This document shows, in pieces, positions 34,519-43,252 of a stretch of DNA of 64,000 bases (position 1 is its first letter; each line of letters begins with the position of its first letter). The notes beneath the pieces were generated by a model, which did not search any database, had not been told where the DNA came from, and was given only the letters and a program-made list of their open reading frames with translations. A program made the position numbers and the translations under genes. The stretch comes from Companilactobacillus allii (GTDB lineage Bacteria; Bacillota; Bacilli; Lactobacillales; Lactobacillaceae), in NCBI RefSeq assembly GCF_001971585.1, contig NZ_CP019323.1:1850053-1914052 (forward strand), read 5' to 3'.

Positions 34519-35271
34519 ATGACAAGTATTTTTAGCCCAAAGTGGTATGTCGAACAAATGAAGGGTTGGAGTTTTAAAAGTTACATGCTTTTAATGTTTG
34601 GTTTGGGTGCCATAACAGCTTCAACACTATCACACAGTATGTCAGGTATTGCCGTTGCAACATGGTTTGCCGGTGTTTTAGGATTTACATGTACAGTTGC
34701 AATTACTAATGCAAAACCATTGAATGGTGTTTTAGGTTTGATTTCAGCACTTATATATATATTCGTAGCAATTAACGCTAAGAACTTCGCTGATGTTATT
34801 TTACAAACAAGTTATATTATTCTTTTGGATATTCCAGTATTAATTAGTCCACAATGGGCAAAAGATGCCGAGAAACATATCCATGGTCTTACAGGTACAA
34901 AATGGTTACTTACAGCCTTATTCTTCTTTGCATCATGGGGTCTTTTATATTTGATGGATACAAATCTTTTCATCAGTCCTAGACCAGTTATTGATTCAGT
35001 TGCTAGTGCTATTGGTTTTACGGGGGCATTGTTATGTACATTGCGTTTCCGTGAACAGTATTATTTCTGGACAGTTCAAGGTGTTATGTCAATTATCCTT
35101 TGGGGTGTTACAGCAGCTCAAGGAGATGCTAGTCCTGTTTTATTCTTGACTTACATTATGTACTTCATGAATGATATGATTGCATTCTTCGATTCACATA
35201 TTCACTGGTTCCATAAAGTTGATTCTGCTTCAACTGCTGATGTTGAAGATGTGAAGCAACAGATGAACTAA
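34519..35271 (+). CDS. pnuC: Nicotinamide mononucleotide/riboside transporter, PnuC family
   Basis: 250 residues with about seven membrane spans. The PnuC fold is shown by GFTCTVAITNAKPLNGVLGL, SYIILLDIPVLISPQWA and the RFREQYYFWTVQGVMSIILW segment that forms the substrate site. It imports nicotinamide riboside for NAD synthesis. Ribosome site GAGGAGAAGGA. Upstream is a GGTGGTATGAT promoter-like element (34445-34455) and a small GGAAC/GTTCC hairpin, with no riboswitch I recognise. Confidence 0.9.
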   Translation: MTSIFSPKWYVEQMKGWSFKSYMLLMFGLGAITASTLSHSMSGIAVATWFAGVLGFTCTVAITNAKPLNGVLGLISALIYIFVAINAKNFADVILQTSYIILLDIPVLISPQWAKDAEKHIHGLTGTKWLLTALFFFASWGLLYLMDTNLFISPRPVIDSVASAIGFTGALLCTLRFREQYYFWTVQGVMSIILWGVTAAQGDASPVLFLTYIMYFMNDMIAFFDSHIHWFHKVDSASTADVEDVKQQMN

Positions 35272-35281
35272 ATAATTAATC

Positions 35282-35314
35282 AAAAGTTGAGTGTAAAAAC
35301 TCGACTTTTTTTTT
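35282..35314 (+). terminator. Terminator after pnuC
   Basis: AAGTTGAGT and ACTCGACTT (one wobble) around GTAAAA, then T8. Confidence 0.85.
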
Positions 35315-35370
35315 GGACAAAATTAATATATTCTTTACAAGAAGATTAAATACAAAGTGGGTTAGTTCAT

Positions 35371-36288
35371 ATGTTTGGGAAAAAAATATTAAAGATTACC
35401 TTAATAAGTTTGGTAGGAGTATTTGTAGTCGCTGATTTAGCTGGTGGAGCGTATCTATTTAACTATGCCTTTAAGAAAGGCAACTACGCTAGTACATTGG
35501 CGACAGGGCCACTGAAGGGAAATAATAAGTGGTTCAATGATCAAGACCAAAAGATTTGGACAGAAAAATCCAAAGATGGTTTGACTTTAAAGGCTAGATA
35601 TTTACCAGCTGAACAACAGACTAATAAAACAGTGATCGTTGTTCATGGATATGGTAGTGCCAGCAAGTATATGGGTTCTTTCGTTAAAATATTCCATGAT
35701 GCAGGGTACAATGTCTTGGCTCCTGATAATAGATCCTTTGGTCTTAGTGGCGGTGAGTATGCAGGTTACGGCTGGAAAGATCGAAGCGACATGTTGGGAT
35801 GGATAAGTCGTGTTAATAAGAAGAATGGTTCAGGTTCACAGATTGGGTTATATGGTATCAGTATGGGTGCTGCTACTGTAATGTATACGTTGGGAAAACA
35901 ACCACAAAATGTAAAATGGGCTATTGAGGATTGTGGCTATTCAACGATTTCTGGTGAATTGAATTATCAATTAAAGGAAATGTTCCATTTACCAAGCTTC
36001 CCATTAGTTCCAACAGCAGCTATTTATTCTAAGATATTTGCTGGATATAACTTCTATGAAGCAAATACTAAGGACACACTAAAAAGGAGTCATGTTCCAC
36101 TATTTTTGATCCATGGATCAAAGGATACTTTTGTACCAGTTAGCAATGTTTATGAAAACTATAAAAATGCTAATGATCCAAAGAAACTATGGGTAGTAAA
36201 GGGTGCAGAACATGGCCAATCCTATAATAAAGATAAAGCGGAATATATTAAAAAAGTGACATCTTATGCGAACCATTATTTTAAATAA
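35371..36288 (+). CDS. Membrane-anchored alpha/beta hydrolase
   Basis: 305 residues. N-terminal span ITLISLVGVFVVADLAGGAY, then a hydrolase fold with oxyanion HGYGSASKYMG, nucleophile elbow GISMGAAT (Ser), acid in HGSKDTFVP (Asp) and His in GAEHGQSY. It resembles the YqkD/Bem46-like group, with the catalytic part probably outside or at the membrane. Substrate unknown. The ribosome site is weak. Confidence 0.88.
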   Translation: MFGKKILKITLISLVGVFVVADLAGGAYLFNYAFKKGNYASTLATGPLKGNNKWFNDQDQKIWTEKSKDGLTLKARYLPAEQQTNKTVIVVHGYGSASKYMGSFVKIFHDAGYNVLAPDNRSFGLSGGEYAGYGWKDRSDMLGWISRVNKKNGSGSQIGLYGISMGAATVMYTLGKQPQNVKWAIEDCGYSTISGELNYQLKEMFHLPSFPLVPTAAIYSKIFAGYNFYEANTKDTLKRSHVPLFLIHGSKDTFVPVSNVYENYKNANDPKKLWVVKGAEHGQSYNKDKAEYIKKVTSYANHYFK

Positions 36289-36309
36289 AAAATTAAAAGG
36301 ACTCTTAAT

Positions 36310-37149
36310 ATGCCAGAAAATATTGATCAAGAAATACTCGATAATCAAGCCAATTGGGACGATTGAGCTAAAGTACACATTAATTCCAAATTTTATGATG
36401 TTGATAGTTTGATCAAGGATAAAACTCAAATTACGACAACAGTACAACATGACTATGCAGTTTTGAAACCATTCTTACCCAATCATAACGTTAGTGGCTT
36501 GAGCTTGTTACATCTTCAATGTCATATTGGGACAGATACGTTATCTTGGAAACGATTAGGAACTAAGAAAACTTTTGGATTAGACTTCTCTGAAAAGTCT
36601 TTGGCATATGCTCAACAAATTGCTAAACGATCACAGACAGATATTACTTATGTAAAAGGGGATGCACGTTTTGCATCTAGTAAAATTTCGGACAAGTTTG
36701 ATGTTGTTGTTACAAGTATGGGCACGATTACTTGGTTGCCGGATTTATTGGATTGGGCAAAGTCAATTTATGAATTATTACAAGTTGGGGGGCACTTTCT
36801 GATTAGAGACGATCATCCAATGCTTGGTGCGCTAAATTTTGAGTCAATGACTATAACAGCCGATTATTTCAATACAAAAGTTGACACTTATCAGAGTGAT
36901 CAATCCTATACAGATAACCCTGGAACAAAAATCACGCATATGACCAATCATAACTGGAATCATGACTTTCAAGAGATTGTTGGTTCACTAATAGAAGCTG
37001 GACTACAGATTGAATTCCTAGGTGAATATGATGTAACTGAGTGGCCAGCATTATCTAATTTGATTTCAACACCTGACGGATTTGTTTTGCCAGATGATGC
37101 TCCCAAAATTCCTTTAACCTTTGCTATTGTGGCAAAAAAAATAAAATAA
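36310..37149 (+). pseudogene. SAM-dependent methyltransferase interrupted by an in-frame TGA
   Basis: The frame begins at ATG 36310 (AAGGA upstream), MPENIDQEILDNQANWDD, then meets TGA at 36364-36366 and continues in the same frame to 37149. Downstream is a normal class I methyltransferase: LHLQCHIGTDTLSWKRLG (SAM loop), FGLDFSEKSLAYAQQ and GHFLIRDDHPM. CGA (Arg) to TGA is the simplest explanation. Restart at ATG 36409 would lose about 33 residues and has no ribosome site, so the protein is probably not made at useful level. Confidence 0.85.
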
Positions 37150-37175
37150 ACCATCTAATAGATCAATGGTTTATT
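37145..37175. terminator. Two-way terminator between the methyltransferase and the convergent gene
   Basis: AATAAACCAT and ATGGTTTATT form a 10-bp stem around an 11-base loop, with A- and T-rich flanks. It overlaps the methyltransferase stop region. Confidence 0.65.
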
Positions 37176-37567
37176 TATAAATCAATATCTTCTTTATAAG
37201 TATTATTCTCATCATGATAAATAATCTCTAAACTTAGGTTTTCTTCATTATCAAAATCATGCTTTATAAGCATAGTTTGTTCAGGATTGATGCTTTTATT
37301 TTCCATACCTGACATCTCATCAGAATCATTAATAGTTATTGAATCTATAACGGCTTGAGACTTACCGGTATTTTTGATTTTAAAGTGTTTATTTGCAATT
37401 TTTATAGTTAAAAATGGACGTTGAAATTTTTCAATTGTTGAAACTGTTTGTTTAAGTGAAGAATTGATTTTAAAAACAGAAGTTGATAATAAAACAACTC
37501 CAATAATACTGGTTAATACCATAATAATTGCTGAAATAGCTAGTGTGAATTCATTGAATGGTAACAT
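37175..37567 (-). CDS. Small membrane protein of unknown function (130 aa)
   Basis: One N-terminal membrane span (LAISAIIMVLTSIIGVVLLS), then a soluble beta-rich part (RPFLTIKIANKHFKIKNTGK, VIDSITINDSDEM) that resembles a small beta sandwich facing the cytoplasm or outside. Ribosome site AAAGGA. It stands alone; no family is recognised. Confidence 0.65.
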   Translation of the reverse strand: MLPFNEFTLAISAIIMVLTSIIGVVLLSTSVFKINSSLKQTVSTIEKFQRPFLTIKIANKHFKIKNTGKSQAVIDSITINDSDEMSGMENKSINPEQTMLIKHDFDNEENLSLEIIYHDENNTYKEDIDL

Positions 37568-37678
37568 ATTTGATCCTTTCGATTTTGTAATGTATGCGAA
37601 CAGTTCTGCAAGGTCTATTTATTTGTAAATGAACTTCCTTGATAATGATATTAGGATAAATTATCAGAGGAGAGTTTT

Positions 37679-38425
37679 ATGCACAAACTTAATTATAATA
37701 GAGAGACTTTTAAAATAATATTAATGCTATTAATGGTGTTAGATCATATTCCCTATTTTATTTCACCGTATCTAGCTGATGGATTTCATATAATAACTCG
37801 TGTCGTTGCAGTTGGATTTGGTTATTTGGTCGTTGAGGGATTGAAATATACACATAGTAAGAAAAATTATTTATTACGACTTACTGGTTGGGGAATATTT
37901 ATGGGAATTGGTAACTTTATTATGAACCAATTCTTAGAACCAAGCTACCAAATGTCAATTCTTGGAGACAATATTTTTATAACCTTAGCATTAGGTGCTT
38001 CAATCATCATGCTTTGGAATTCGAAGCCACGAGTAAACAAGTATTTAGCTTTTATGCTATTAGTAGTTGGATGTGTTCCATTTTTGGAAGGTAGTTATCT
38101 GATATTGCCATTTATGTTTATTACAAATCTTACTTATACAAACATAAAACAGCGTGACTTATCATACTTGATTTTGGCAATATTCTTGGGGATATTAGAA
38201 TTATCCATGAGTATTTCTACAATAGATATGAATAGCTTGTTATCGATATATGATAATATCGCAATGAATGCTAGTAGTATGTTCTTCATCCTACTAGTTC
38301 CAATGTTACATTTGTACAATGGTAAACAAGGTGAGTTAGGACACAGAATGAAATACTTATTTTACATTTTCTATCCAGCACATCTATGGATTATTCATTT
38401 ATTAGCTAATTATTTAGTGAATTAA
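37679..38425 (+). CDS. TraX family membrane protein
   Basis: 248 residues with about eight spans. The N-terminus NRETFKIILMLLMVLDHIPY with the conserved Asp-His pair, and the end HLWIIHLLANYL with FYPAHL, are the TraX/acyltransferase-like pattern. TraX acetylates pilin in F plasmids. Chromosomal homologues in lactobacilli have no known substrate. Ribosome site GAGGAGAG. Confidence 0.87.
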   Translation: MHKLNYNRETFKIILMLLMVLDHIPYFISPYLADGFHIITRVVAVGFGYLVVEGLKYTHSKKNYLLRLTGWGIFMGIGNFIMNQFLEPSYQMSILGDNIFITLALGASIIMLWNSKPRVNKYLAFMLLVVGCVPFLEGSYLILPFMFITNLTYTNIKQRDLSYLILAIFLGILELSMSISTIDMNSLLSIYDNIAMNASSMFFILLVPMLHLYNGKQGELGHRMKYLFYIFYPAHLWIIHLLANYLVN

Positions 38426-38594
38426 GACATCAAATACTGGAATCTTACAATTATGTAAGACTGTGCTAACGGTTCAGTTACATTCTTAAAAATCTATTTA
38501 CTAAAGAATATCTAAGCGAGATAATTACCAATGATAAATGAATTTGAACGTTTATCAAATAATACTACATATCATATTGCTAAATCCGTAACTA

Positions 38595-38636
38595 AACAGT
38601 TTTTGGAGTCTGCCCGGCTCCGGAACTGTTTTTTTT
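38595..38636 (+). terminator. Two-tier terminator hairpin upstream of lactate oxidase
   Basis: AACAGTT and AACTGTT form the outer stem, GGAG and CTCC the inner one, followed by T8. It lies 170 bp after the TraX-like gene, rather far for its own terminator. A leader RNA or small RNA could end here. No T-box or riboswitch core is seen. Confidence 0.65.
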
Positions 38637-38666
38637 GACGTTATTTTGTTGACGGAGAAAGATAAT

Positions 38667-38698
38667 TTGCCAATACGTATAGTCTAGACTAATATAAT
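38667..38698 (+). promoter_or_regulatory. Lactate oxidase promoter with palindromic operator
   Basis: -35 TTGCCA (38667-38672), 17-bp spacer, -10 TAATAT (38690-38695). The perfect 12-bp palindrome TAGTCTAGACTA (38680-38691) fills the spacer and touches the -10, a strong place for a repressor. Confidence 0.5.
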
Positions 38699-38724
38699 CA
38701 AGACAAAATATGGAGGTCACTTAT

Positions 38725-39828
38725 ATGACAGAGACAAACGGATATTTTCAAAATGACAACGAGAAGGAAATAAATGTTCTAAATTTACAAAGTTTGGAAG
38801 CAGAAGCAGAGAAAATAATTCCTAAGGGCGGTTTTGGATATATTGCTGGTGGCTCAGAGGACAACTGGACTTTAAAAGAAAACACTGAGGCATTCAATCA
38901 CGTACAAATAGTACCTCATGTTCTAAGCAATGTTGAAGATCCACAAACAGATACAAGTATTTTTGGAATCAATGTTAAGACACCTATTATGATGTCACCT
39001 GCTGCGGCCCAAGGTCTAGCACATGCAAAAGGTGAAATCGATACTGCAGCTGGTATTGCAAAGGCCGGAGCATTGATGTCACAAAGTACTTATTCCTCAA
39101 CTTCAATTGCTGACACAATGAAAGCCGGTAATGGTGCCCCTCAATTCTTCCAACTATATATGAGTAAGGATTGGAATTTTAACGAAAATTTGCTAAAGGA
39201 AGCTAAAGAAGCTGGTGCAAAGGCTATTATTTTGACTTCTGATGCGACAGTCGATGGTTATCGTGAATCCGATGTCGTCAATGACTTCCAGTTCCCAATT
39301 CCAATGGCCAACTTAACTAAGTTTAGTGAAGGTGACGGTAAAGGTAAGGGTATCGGTGAGATATATGCCGCTGCAGCTCAAAAGATTGGCCCTGACGATA
39401 TTAAACGCATTAAAGATATAGCTGGTTTGCCAGTGATTGTTAAAGGTGTACAAAGTCCAGAGGATGCATTGTTAGCAATCGGAGCTGGTGCAGATGGTAT
39501 CTATGTATCTAATCATGGTGGTCGTCAATTAAATGGTGGACCTGCATCATTTGATGTCTTATCTGATGTTGCTAAGGCTGTTAATCACCGAGTTCCAATT
39601 ATATTTGATAGTGGAATTCGTCGTGGATCACACGTATTTAAGGCATTGGCAAGTGGTGCTGATCTTGTCGCTTTAGCAAGACCAATTATTTATGGTTTGG
39701 CTCTTGGTGGTGCAGATGGTGTATATTCAGTTGTTGAACACTTGAATGATGAATTCAAGACAACTATGCAACTTGCGGGTACTAAGACAATTGAAGATGT
39801 TAAGAATTCTAAATTATTGAAAAAATAA
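38725..39828 (+). CDS. lox: Lactate oxidase (FMN-dependent alpha-hydroxy-acid oxidase)
   Basis: 367 residues from ATG 38725 (ribosome site GGAGG). The FMN-binding barrel is shown by GFGYIAGGSEDNWTLKENTE, SPAAAQGLAHAKGE, the active-site VSNHGGRQLNGGPASFDVL (catalytic His and Arg) and FDSGIRRGSHVFKALASGAD. It turns L-lactate and oxygen into pyruvate and hydrogen peroxide, or relatives act as lactate dehydrogenases or NADH-free oxidases. The closest type by length and motifs is bacterial lactate oxidase. It has its own promoter and terminator. Confidence 0.9.
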   Translation: MTETNGYFQNDNEKEINVLNLQSLEAEAEKIIPKGGFGYIAGGSEDNWTLKENTEAFNHVQIVPHVLSNVEDPQTDTSIFGINVKTPIMMSPAAAQGLAHAKGEIDTAAGIAKAGALMSQSTYSSTSIADTMKAGNGAPQFFQLYMSKDWNFNENLLKEAKEAGAKAIILTSDATVDGYRESDVVNDFQFPIPMANLTKFSEGDGKGKGIGEIYAAAAQKIGPDDIKRIKDIAGLPVIVKGVQSPEDALLAIGAGADGIYVSNHGGRQLNGGPASFDVLSDVAKAVNHRVPIIFDSGIRRGSHVFKALASGADLVALARPIIYGLALGGADGVYSVVEHLNDEFKTTMQLAGTKTIEDVKNSKLLKK

Positions 39829-39837
39829 ATAATTTAT

Positions 39838-39889
39838 AAAGCCTATGAAATAATAGTTGAGGTTAAACTATATATTTCATAGGCTTTTT
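39838..39889 (+). terminator. Terminator after lactate oxidase
   Basis: AAAGCCTATGAAAT pairs with ATTTCATAGGCTTT; an inner ATAGTT/AACTAT stem closes the loop; T5 follows. Confidence 0.88.
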
Positions 39890-39949
39890 ATTTTAATTAT
39901 ATGTTTAAACATGTAATAATCGTCTTAAACCAGGTAAGAGGTGATGGCG

Positions 39950-40084
39950 ATGTTCAAATCAGTAATTTTACAAACAATAGGTAAGAGCATATTTATTCCT
40001 AGCTATTATCTACCATGCTTGTTATTGAGCGTCTTTATTGGTTTTGTACTATACGAATATTTACTTAGGAAAGGGAAACATTAA
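39950..40084 (+). CDS. Small single-span membrane protein (44 aa)
   Basis: Ribosome site AAGAGG 9 bp before ATG 39950; another in-frame ATG lies at 39944. The product MFKSVILQTIGKSIFIPSYY ends with one membrane span (LPCLLLSVFIGFVLYEYLL) and a basic tail. It is convergent with the glycosyltransferase gene, leaving 3 bp between them. No family is recognised, but layout and ribosome site make translation likely. Confidence 0.5.
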   Translation: MFKSVILQTIGKSIFIPSYYLPCLLLSVFIGFVLYEYLLRKGKH

Positions 40085-40087
40085 GGA

Positions 40088-41359
40088 TTATATCCGCTTT
40101 GTTTTCTCCCAACTATTATTATTTTCTAATAGTCTAATTATAGAAAGAATCAAACTTCCAAAGAATATAATGTACATATAGGAAAGTAAAACAATGGCTC
40201 GTAACATTTTAAAAATATTGGAGTTATCATTTAAAAAATCGGCGTGATTAATTATTACGCCTTTTTTTTCGGCTCTTTTTAGTTCTATAATATATAATTC
40301 GGTAAATAAAACTCCGAATAGTAATCCAATAATTGATAAAAATATAAATGAGATCAATGTTCCTATCCAATCACTTGATCCAACTATAAAGAATTTGAAA
40401 GTATAAAAAATTATTGTGAAGCCTGATAATGTATTTAAAATGGGCATGATACAGAATAATAAAACGTCCATTTTTTGTGATGTTGACATAATCTTTGATT
40501 TAATTATTTCATGGAGATACTTCCAACAATTAAATCCACCTTGAGACCAACGAGCACGCTGAACGAGGAGTCTTTTGAAGCTTATTAAGGCTTCTTGATC
40601 AACGTAAGCACTACCGACATATTTTATTTTTAACCCTTTTAACTTCATTCGTAAGGTTAATTCATAATCTTCAAGTAGTGCATCTCCCCAAGGAGCTTCA
40701 CCTAGACAATCAAACACTGATGATGCTCTGAAAAATTGTCCATTACCACATAGTGCGGCAGAATCAATGTAACTTCTAAATATCTGTGTTAAATGATTGA
40801 TCACAAAGAACTCAATATCTTGAAAGGTTTGAAGTACAGTAGTCGGTGATTTCATTTTCACTCTTAGTTGCACAGCCGAAACATCACTATTTGAAAAAGC
40901 ATAATTTAATTCAGTTCCAGAATTGTAACTGAGGATACCATCGGCATCCATTACACCAATAATTGTTTTACTAGAATCAAGGTTCTTTTCTTCCATGATC
41001 TGTTTGATTAATGGTATAGAAGAATTCAAGGCACTTCCTTTACCATTTCTGGCATTAGGTTTTACACGTTTTAATATAGAAATGGGACCGTTAATTTTTT
41101 TTGCAATGTTTACAGTATTATCATCAGAATCATCATCGATTACGATGATATGTTTGGAAATTTTTAAGTTAACTAGTTTTTTTAGAGTATTTCCAATTAC
41201 TTTCTCTTCATTTAGACATGGGACCAATATAATGTAGAAAAAGTCATCATTGTTATCCGTGATTTCGTGCGTTTCAAATTTTTTATCGTGGAAAAATGTA
41301 AAGGTCATCAAAAAGCATTGTGTCATAAATAACAACAAAGCAATGATATAAATTATCAT
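40088..41359 (-). CDS. Membrane glycosyltransferase, family 2 (PgaC/IcaA-like)
   Basis: 423 residues: N-terminal span, GT2 domain with VPCLNEEKVIG, IVIDDDSDDNTV, VMDADGIL (DxD), LLEDYELTLRMKLKG (base), and QRARWSQGG (the Q-x-x-R-W product motif), then C-terminal membrane spans. The layout is that of processive synthases of surface polysaccharide such as poly-N-acetylglucosamine. No partner genes (icaB/D-like) follow on its strand. Ribosome site GAGGTGA. Confidence 0.88.
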   Translation of the reverse strand: MIIYIIALLLFMTQCFLMTFTFFHDKKFETHEITDNNDDFFYIILVPCLNEEKVIGNTLKKLVNLKISKHIIVIDDDSDDNTVNIAKKINGPISILKRVKPNARNGKGSALNSSIPLIKQIMEEKNLDSSKTIIGVMDADGILSYNSGTELNYAFSNSDVSAVQLRVKMKSPTTVLQTFQDIEFFVINHLTQIFRSYIDSAALCGNGQFFRASSVFDCLGEAPWGDALLEDYELTLRMKLKGLKIKYVGSAYVDQEALISFKRLLVQRARWSQGGFNCWKYLHEIIKSKIMSTSQKMDVLLFCIMPILNTLSGFTIIFYTFKFFIVGSSDWIGTLISFIFLSIIGLLFGVLFTELYIIELKRAEKKGVIINHADFLNDNSNIFKMLRAIVLLSYMYIIFFGSLILSIIRLLENNNSWEKTKRI

Positions 41360-41576
41360 GTAATCACCTCTTCAGTGCTATATTTTGGTCTCGAATTGGG
41401 GTGATTTCAAATATATGATGCTTAATTTGATATACAAATGGTATGTAAAATATATTGTTTTATTATATAAATGATTTAAAATAATGAAATTATTATATAA
41501 GAGAACGATTCATTGTTTATATAATTGTAAAAGTGTATTATTTAAATGTTTCATAAGTGTAGAAGGGGTGAAAAAA

Positions 41577-42077
41577 ATGGTTAAATTTTTGCGTAATAAT
41601 AAATATGCCTCGATCGTCCTAGCAATTATCAGAATTTATTTTGGTTTTGAATGGGCAATTTCTGGTTGGGGTAAAGTTACAAGCGGATTCTCAGCCCAAG
41701 GTATGTTGATGGGTGTTGTAAAGAATCCAGTTAAGGGTCCTGAAGGTAATGTTTTATATCCTTGGTTTAATAGCATGGTTCAACACGTTATTCTTCCTAA
41801 CAATGGTGCCATCAGTTTCATGGTTTCATGGGGTGAGTTATTAGTTGGATTAGGTCTGATTTTTGGATGCTTAACAACTGCTGCCACATTCTTTGGTATG
41901 ATGATGAACTTCTCTTATTTATTGGCCGGTGCAGTATCAGTCAATCCCGAGTATATTTTCTTTGAAATGTTTATCATCTTTGCCGGTTTCAATGCTGGTA
42001 AGATTGGTTTAGATTACTGGGTAATTCCATGGATCAGAGAACACGTATTTAAACAAAAAACTAAATCTAGTTTTTAG
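41577..42077 (+). CDS. DoxX family membrane protein
   Basis: 166 residues from ATG 41577 with ribosome site AGAAGGGGTG. Four spans, with ASIVLAIIRIYFGFEWAISG, VSWGELLVGLGLIFGCLTT and FGMMMNFSYLLAGAVSVNPE, the DoxX/DoxD layout (a Gly-Glu pair in span 2). Physiological role in lactobacilli is unknown, with redox-linked membrane complexes suggested for relatives. The longer frame from 41484 has no ribosome site. Confidence 0.87.
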   Translation: MVKFLRNNKYASIVLAIIRIYFGFEWAISGWGKVTSGFSAQGMLMGVVKNPVKGPEGNVLYPWFNSMVQHVILPNNGAISFMVSWGELLVGLGLIFGCLTTAATFFGMMMNFSYLLAGAVSVNPEYIFFEMFIIFAGFNAGKIGLDYWVIPWIREHVFKQKTKSSF

Positions 42078-42084
42078 ATTAATG

Positions 42085-42110
42085 AGATCTCACATTGTTG
42101 AGGTCTTTTT
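42085..42110 (+). terminator. Terminator after the DoxX gene
   Basis: AGATCTC and GAGGTCT (one wobble) around ACATTGTT, followed by T5. Confidence 0.75.
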
Positions 42111-42125
42111 ATTTACCAATAAATA

Positions 42126-42177
42126 ATGACCATTTATTAATCAATTGGTATAATGTTAATTAGTAACAAATTTGTTA
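42126..42177 (+). promoter_or_regulatory. malR promoter with start-site palindrome
   Basis: -35 ATGACC (42126-42131), 17-bp spacer, -10 TATAAT (42149-42154). The perfect palindrome TAACAAATTTGTTA (42164-42177) covers the expected start of transcription, suggesting autorepression. It differs from the three TGTTATCGGTAACA operators, so another LacI-type or unrelated protein could also bind it. Confidence 0.55.
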
Positions 42178-42194
42178 TTTGGGGAGTGTCTGAT

Positions 42195-43142
42195 ATGGCA
42201 ACATTAATGGATGTAGCCAAGCGTGCGAATGTTTCAAAAATGACTGTTTCTCGAGTTATAAATCATCCAGAAAAAGTTACTGATGAATTAAAACAAATGG
42301 TGTATCAGGCAATGCAGGAATTGAATTATCAACCAAATCTCATTGCAAAAGCATTGGTCAATAATTCTACACGGATAATCAAGTTGTGTATTTTAGAAGA
42401 TATTGACACTACTGAACCTTACTTTATGAACTTGATGGTAGGCGTAGCGAAGACTTTAGATCTACATCAATATTCACTACAATTGGTTACCCGTCGTAAC
42501 TTTGGTATAGGTAATTGTGATGGTTATATTATCACAGGTATGCGCAAGGGAGATTTGGATTGGATTCAAAAACTCGATAAACCAGTAATAATGTTTGGTG
42601 AAAATCGTTATGGGTTGGATTACGTAGATACAAATAACAAAGCAGGCACTTATCAAATGTCAGCACTTGCTTTGAAGAAAAAATATGAGCATTTAATTTA
42701 TATTGGTATAGATAGTAAGGAGTCATTTGAGTATTCCAGAGAGGCTGGTTATATTCAGCAAGTTCAGGAACGTCGGATGATTCCGGAATTACATAGATTT
42801 GGCAATCATAGTCATTTATCAGAAGAATTTATAAGAACTAATTGGAAAAATATTCAACCTAATACTGCTTTTATCTGTGCATCGGATCGTCTTGCCATGG
42901 GCGTTGAACGTGCAATTTCTAGATGTGGTGGTAGTGTTCCTGACGATTATGGGGTTACAGGATTTGATGGTGTATTCTTGAATCAAGTGGCCTCACCAAA
43001 GATTACTACAGTTAAACAGTCCATTATTGAAATGGGCAGTGCGTGTGGAGAAAACTTACTAGATAAGATAAGAACGAATGCTTCTCCAGGTAATTTGGTA
43101 TTCGAACCAAAGATTAGTCTCGGTGGTACTTTGCGGGATTAA
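42195..43142 (+). CDS. malR: Maltose-operon regulator, LacI family
   Basis: 315 residues from ATG 42195 (GGGGAG upstream). The LacI helix-turn-helix is TLMDVAKRANVSKMTVSRVI, followed by hinge LNYQPNLIAKAL and the periplasmic-binding-type sensor domain with FICASDRLAMGVERAISRCG and VTGFDG. It is the first gene of the maltodextrin locus and should bind the three TGTTATCGGTAACA operators, with maltose or a derivative as inducer (family inference). Confidence 0.9.
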   Translation: MATLMDVAKRANVSKMTVSRVINHPEKVTDELKQMVYQAMQELNYQPNLIAKALVNNSTRIIKLCILEDIDTTEPYFMNLMVGVAKTLDLHQYSLQLVTRRNFGIGNCDGYIITGMRKGDLDWIQKLDKPVIMFGENRYGLDYVDTNNKAGTYQMSALALKKKYEHLIYIGIDSKESFEYSREAGYIQQVQERRMIPELHRFGNHSHLSEEFIRTNWKNIQPNTAFICASDRLAMGVERAISRCGGSVPDDYGVTGFDGVFLNQVASPKITTVKQSIIEMGSACGENLLDKIRTNASPGNLVFEPKISLGGTLRD

Positions 43143-43145
43143 AAC

Positions 43146-43159
43146 TGTTATCGGTAACA
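43146..43159 (+). promoter_or_regulatory. MalR operator 1 (before malL)
   Basis: TGTTATCGGTAACA, a LacI-type near-palindrome with central CG. Four bases after the malR stop and just before the malR terminator. The same 14-mer occurs at 46241 and 55333. Confidence 0.7.
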
Positions 43160-43161
43160 TG

Positions 43162-43194
43162 AAAAGAGACCTTGTATATGCAAGGTCTCTTTTT
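43162..43194 (+). terminator. Terminator between malR and malL
   Basis: AAAAGAGACCTTG and CAAGGTCTCTTTT form a 13-bp stem around TATATG, with T continuing. Confidence 0.9.
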
Positions 43195-43204
43195 CTATAC
43201 TTGT

Positions 43205-43232
43205 AGTAAGCGTATTCTTGAAAACGCTTACT
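43205..43232 (+). promoter_or_regulatory. cre-like site and inverted repeat before malL
   Basis: AGTAAGCG and CGCTTACT form an inverted repeat. Its right part, TGAAAACGCTTACT (43219-43232), matches the CcpA consensus TGWAANCGNTNWCA at all but the last base. It lies about 20 bp before the malL start, so CcpA would block initiation or elongation. Confidence 0.6.
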
Positions 43233-43252
43233 GCGTAGGGGAGGAAATAATA

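Noticed and set aside
38426-38640. T-box leader before lactate oxidase
   Set aside because: No T-box sequence or specifier loop; the hairpin is a terminator only.
41484-41576. N-terminal extension of the DoxX protein
   Set aside because: No ribosome site and no similarity to a DoxX N-terminus; the ATG at 41577 has a clear ribosome site.
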